From an uncultured Planctomycetaceae bacterium (lineage in GTDB: Bacteria > Planctomycetota > Planctomycetia > Planctomycetales > Planctomycetaceae): 17,801 nt of DNA. Position numbers and translations under genes: made by a program. A model generated the notes under the pieces. That model was not told the DNA's origin. It saw only the letters and a program-made list of their open reading frames with translations, and searched no databases. This document shows, in pieces, positions 14,500 to 17,801 of this stretch. Within the stretch, counting starts at the first letter, position 1. Every line of letters begins with the position of its first letter. The DNA is taken from the NCBI GenBank assembly GCA_903921605.1, contig CAIXQV010000396.1, positions 1 to 17,801 of the forward strand, written 5' to 3'.

Positions 14500-16293
14500 A
14501 TGTCAGATTACAAAATCGTCAACGCTGCCACGATCATCATCTTGTCAGCTTCGGCTTTGTTCGCCCACGACGGCGCAGACGATCACATCCATTTATCGCT
14601 GGCCATCAACGTGCGCACGTGGACCATCACCGAATCCCAGACAACCATCGAAGGCACGTTCGTCTCTGTAAGAGATGGACGTGTCTACATTCGACAGACG
14701 GATGGCTTCGTTCGTCCGGTGACCATTGATCGACTTGCAGAAACTGATCAAAGCTGGATCGAAGAACGAACCCGTGAAATCGCGGCAATCAACACTCAGC
14801 CTGAATATGTTCTGACCTCGCAAAAGGCGAAGCGAACTGCGCAAGGTCGAAACGCAGCGGCGTTAGATCCTGGTCTTCCGTTGCTTCAGAAGAGTTTCGA
14901 GTCCTTCAAGTCGACTGTGAAGACTCGGTCTGACGCGGATTACTTCTATGTCGAATCCAACGGTATTCCTGATCACCAGATGATGGTCGGCATCACAGCA
15001 TGGCAGCAGCAAGTGCCGATGCCTCAGAAATACACGGGCAGCAACGCATGGCAGATTCCGTTGTATCCGGTCCCAGCGAAGGAACCCATGTCAGCAAAAG
15101 ACAACTTTTTTCGAGGAGCCATCGCGGTCGCAGTCAATGGCATTCCGATCTTCAATCCGATCAAAAATGATGGGCGAACTGACACGTTGATCGCCGGGGA
15201 ACTCGATAACTGGGGAGGTCATTGCGGTCGAGCTGACGATTATCACTATCACATCGCTCCGATTCATTTGCAGAAGCAGATCGGTAATGACGTTCCTGTC
15301 GCCTGGGCTTTGGATGGCTATCCGATCTATGGATATCAGGATGAGAAGGCTCCGGACTTTGCTCCGCTGGATCAGTGGAACGGGCACAAAGATGCCGATG
15401 GAAACTATCACTACCACGCGACGAAGAAGTATCCGTATCTCAACGGTGGCTTTTATGGAGAAGTCGTCGAACGCGACGGCCAGGTCGATCCTCAGCCGCG
15501 AGCTGAATCGCCGCGGCCCGCTCTTCCACCACTTCAGGGAGCGAAGATTGTTGATTTCGAAACGACAAAGCCGGGCAGTCATGTGCTGACGTACGAAGTT
15601 CGCGGCCGCAAGGGCACGGTCAATTATACGGTTGCAGAAAATGGCTCCGCCAAATTCACGTTCAAAACCCCCGAAGGCGAAACAGCCACGGAAGAGTACA
15701 CCGCCAGGCCAGCTCGAGGTGGTCGGCCGGGTGGTCAGGGTGGACCGCCTCGAGATGATCGGCCGGAAGGCGGTCGCAAGGGCAAGAGGCCTCCACGTAA
15801 AGAGATGCCAAAGGATGAGCCAAAGTCTGCATCACGAAAGTCCGTGGGCGACATGAAGCTGATGAGCTCTTCAATCGACAAGGATGGAATGCTCAACGTC
15901 GACTGCACCTGCGATGGCAAAAGTGAATCCCCGGCCATCGCCTGGAGTAATCTCCCGAAAGGAACGAAGTCTATCGCATTCAGTCTCTGGCACACCGCGC
16001 CGGATCAGGAGAAATCATATTGGGTTGTTTACAACATTCCGGTATCAGTGAATGGTCTGAAGCAGAATCAGAAAGATATCGGAAAGGCCGGCTTCAACGA
16101 CCGTAGGAAATCTGACTTTGATCCGATGTGCTCACGCGGTCCGGGCGTGAAGACATATCACATCACGGTCTTCGCTCTTTCAGAGGACTTAAAACTGTCC
16201 CCGCAACAGGCCACTCACAAAGGTCTTCTGGAGGCGGTCAAAAGTATCACTCTGGCAGAGACCACGCTGGATTTTGATTACGAGCGAAAATGA
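14500..16293 (+). CDS. SHD1-YHYH-PEBP fusion protein, exported
   Basis: A 597-residue exported protein with three parts. The ATG at 14500 is chosen because a signal peptide follows at once (NAATIIILSASALFA); the frame is open further to 14251 but that part is antisense to the transposase gene. Residues about 38-95 resemble SHD1 (RTWT, DGRVYIRQTDGFVRPVTIDRL, DQSWIEE), a small domain frequent in planctomycete secreted proteins. Residues about 145-330 are a YHYH domain, with the signature at 248-251 and again at 303-306, plus GGHCG and ALDGYPIYG. A Gly/Arg/Pro/Lys-rich linker (about 402-445) leads to a PEBP/YbhB-like domain (about 451-597): CDGKSESPAIAWSNLPKGTKS, YWVVYNIP, YHITVFALSEDLKL. PEBP folds bind small anions or phosphorylated groups. 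The overall function is unknown, perhaps ligand or metal binding outside the cytoplasm. Confidence 0.85.
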   Translation: MSDYKIVNAATIIILSASALFAHDGADDHIHLSLAINVRTWTITESQTTIEGTFVSVRDGRVYIRQTDGFVRPVTIDRLAETDQSWIEERTREIAAINTQPEYVLTSQKAKRTAQGRNAAALDPGLPLLQKSFESFKSTVKTRSDADYFYVESNGIPDHQMMVGITAWQQQVPMPQKYTGSNAWQIPLYPVPAKEPMSAKDNFFRGAIAVAVNGIPIFNPIKNDGRTDTLIAGELDNWGGHCGRADDYHYHIAPIHLQKQIGNDVPVAWALDGYPIYGYQDEKAPDFAPLDQWNGHKDADGNYHYHATKKYPYLNGGFYGEVVERDGQVDPQPRAESPRPALPPLQGAKIVDFETTKPGSHVLTYEVRGRKGTVNYTVAENGSAKFTFKTPEGETATEEYTARPARGGRPGGQGGPPRDDRPEGGRKGKRPPRKEMPKDEPKSASRKSVGDMKLMSSSIDKDGMLNVDCTCDGKSESPAIAWSNLPKGTKSIAFSLWHTAPDQEKSYWVVYNIPVSVNGLKQNQKDIGKAGFNDRRKSDFDPMCSRGPGVKTYHITVFALSEDLKLSPQQATHKGLLEAVKSITLAETTLDFDYERK

Positions 16294-16394
16294 ATGACGG
16301 AATGAAATAACCAACGCGCAAATGTCAGTGAAAAATGAAGAGCGTGCTTCGAAAAAAAGACTGAAATAGATTCGGGAAGTCGACCTGTTGCGAC

Positions 16395-16450
16395 TCGTCC
16401 CGAAGGGACTTCAGAAGGTAACAGGTGGTCAGCGCATCGCAACCACAAGC
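16395..16450 (+). repeat. Third, decayed copy of the RAYT-flanking element
   Basis: TCGTCCCGAAGGGACTTCAG, then GTGGTCAGCGCA-TCGC-AACCAC, follows the start of the left copy (TCGTCCCGGAGGGACTTCAG, GTGGTCAGCGCA-GCGC-CACCAC) with several substitutions and lacks the last hairpin. It lies just before the stop of the minus-strand gene at the right edge and after the YHYH gene, 100 bases downstream of its stop. Confidence 0.7.
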
Positions 16451-16468
16451 CCTACGAACCGTATTCTG

Positions 16469-17801
16469 TCATGACAAACCGAGCAGCGATCGAGCTTCTT
16501 CCTGTCCAGCGGCCGGTTTGCCATATTCGCTTGCGGTGACTCGGGATAACGAAACCAAATGCTGCCAGCGGACGGATTCGCGGGTTGAGTGGAAATCGTC
16601 CCACACAGTGTGGAAGTATTTCTCCGCATGCAACGCACCATCTTCGCTGACGGCGTACTTGAGCAGAGTGCTGAACAGTCGGTCGGCAGGCAATCCCAAC
16701 TGGCCATAACGCTGAGCCACCGCAGTGGCATGTCCCTGAAGGTTGTTCTGGACAGCTTCATCCAGCTTGAGCAACAGGCCATCTGCATCAGTCGCTGAGA
16801 GTCGATCGAGATGATGCTTTGCGGGCAGGGCTTCTGCCAGCAGGTTCCCCGGATACGAGCGATCTCGTGCGACCTGCCAGGCACCGATAATCAGGCAGGC
16901 GAACACATTCCGACCACTGCTAACGCGAGCCAGATTTCTCCAGGCATTGGCCGCGTCGCTGGCATGAACGCCAACGGAATCACCGTGGACTGTGCCTGCA
17001 GGTTTGAGACGATCCTCCCACTGAGGAAGGCGGCCACCGTCTCGCAGAACCAATAGACTGGCGGCAAGAGAAATTGCTTCACCGATTGCAGCCGGTTCAT
17101 AACCTTCGGCGAGGGCGGTTGCGGCTGCTTTCGCTGCGTCGCTCGGAGTGCCCGTCGCAAACGTCTGGCTAAGATGCTGCACGAAAGCGTCTTCGGCCTT
17201 CGTTGTGCCCGGCTCTTTGCCGTTCAGATGACATTCATCAAGCAGACTGACCAGCATCTTGCCATGTTCGTCCCATTCCGCACGGCGTGCTGGTTCGGCA
17301 CGAACGCAGTATCGCAGTGACTGGCGAAGCAATGTGAGAGCGTGCTGTGTTCCAACAATCTCCTGCATGTCCCACGCGCGGTATGGCAGGACCGTTCGGT
17401 GAACTTCGGGATTATCCTGAACGGCCGGGATCAACGCGTCGAGGGCACTTCGAGGATCGGCTGACACGAACGCAGAAAGAATCTGCTCCGCGTGGTTGGC
17501 ATCCTTGGCTTTGATGGCATCATGAAGAGCTGTCGGATTGAGTTCATTGACTGGCGATGATGCTGAAAGACCATGCAGTACCTCGGATTCGCGGCCTCCG
17601 AATTCCTGAATCCGACTGCTGTTGCGATACAGAACTTTCAGAACCGGTAGTGCTTCAGAACCCGCAGGCATCAGAGCCGACATCTTGAGTGCCGGGCCCA
17701 GCGCCATGAATGTGTGAAAGCCGATATAGTCTTCGCCGCCAAAGGTTCTGGCGTTTGCAAGAGCTGCTGCGGCCACCAAAGTCTTCAGGGGCAAGCCCGC
17801 C
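16469..17801 (-). CDS. Uncharacterised protein, N-terminus outside the window (partial)
   Basis: At least 443 residues, read from the right edge to TGA at 16469-16471. The frame is open through the edge; a TTG at 17794 could be taken as a start, but the sequence before it (AG-LPLKTLVAAAALANARTFGG) continues naturally, so the protein is probably longer. No family is recognised. Visible features are ARTFGGEDYIGFHTFMAL near the visible N-terminus, VLPYRAWDMQEIVG and TLLRQSLRYCVR in the middle, and an Ala-rich helical character throughout. There is no membrane span or clear catalytic motif. I see His, Asp and Tyr clusters (DYIGFHT, KHHLDRL, EKYFHTVWDDFH) that could bind a metal or heme, but this is a guess. 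Its downstream neighbour is the convergent YHYH gene. Confidence 0.6.
   Translation of the reverse strand, partial: AGLPLKTLVAAAALANARTFGGEDYIGFHTFMALGPALKMSALMPAGSEALPVLKVLYRNSSRIQEFGGRESEVLHGLSASSPVNELNPTALHDAIKAKDANHAEQILSAFVSADPRSALDALIPAVQDNPEVHRTVLPYRAWDMQEIVGTQHALTLLRQSLRYCVRAEPARRAEWDEHGKMLVSLLDECHLNGKEPGTTKAEDAFVQHLSQTFATGTPSDAAKAAATALAEGYEPAAIGEAISLAASLLVLRDGGRLPQWEDRLKPAGTVHGDSVGVHASDAANAWRNLARVSSGRNVFACLIIGAWQVARDRSYPGNLLAEALPAKHHLDRLSATDADGLLLKLDEAVQNNLQGHATAVAQRYGQLGLPADRLFSTLLKYAVSEDGALHAEKYFHTVWDDFHSTRESVRWQHLVSLSRVTASEYGKPAAGQEEARSLLGLS

Noticed and set aside
1..17801. CRISPR array, tRNA, rRNA or defence island
   Set aside because: No regularly spaced direct repeats, no cloverleaf or rRNA sequence, and no defence-type domain was seen.

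Overview
The window looks like a stretch of a Planctomycetota chromosome. The evidence is the mix of families: the C-terminus of a DUF1501 protein, a CSPTR-type sulfatase, an SHD1 domain fused to YHYH and PEBP domains, an ECF sigma factor of the Rhodopirellula/Verrucomicrobium type with a membrane partner, many secreted proteins, and wide intergenic spaces holding palindromic repeats. Assignment to a genus is not possible from sequence reading alone.

Layout, left to right. (1) 1-119: end of a DUF1501 gene. (2) 315-1055, minus: metallo-beta-lactamase-fold hydrolase. (3) 1407-1619: small secreted protein with its own terminator. (4) 1723-3735: secreted acetyl-xylan-esterase-like alpha/beta hydrolase with a second, apparently inactive hydrolase-like module. 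(5) 3932-4090: overlooked 52-residue membrane protein, followed by a 25-bp perfect inverted repeat at 4160-4227. (6) 4265-6277, minus: large exported helical-repeat protein ending in a receiver-like domain without the phosphoacceptor. (7) 6849-10527: ammonium transport locus. A strong sigma-54 promoter match (6849-6865) and a ~230-nt leader precede one Amt of the plant-AMT1-like type. A terminator and a second long leader precede an AmtB-like Amt, which ends at a textbook terminator. No PII (glnK) gene is present. (8) 10681-12251: ECF sigma factor and a membrane partner, overlapping by ATGA. (9) 12261-12361: paired palindromic repeat. (10) 12379-13770: exported sulfatase. (11) 13793-14457: REP-associated tyrosine transposase (RAYT) flanked by near-identical, inverted, multi-hairpin elements. 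A third, decayed copy of the element lies at 16395-16450. (12) 14500-16293: SHD1-YHYH-PEBP fusion. (13) 16469 to the right edge, minus: a protein of unknown family.

How the genes work together. The clearest functional unit is the amt pair, probably induced under nitrogen limitation through RpoN and serving high-affinity ammonium uptake. The sigma/anti-sigma pair is a self-contained signalling unit. The esterase and sulfatase fit degradation of acetylated and sulfated polysaccharides, but they are not in one operon. The most unusual items are the three-domain SHD1-YHYH-PEBP protein, the exported pseudo-receiver protein, the RAYT with its paired flanking elements, and the sigma-54-driven, long-leader amt locus. 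I see no defence system, CRISPR array, rRNA or tRNA.
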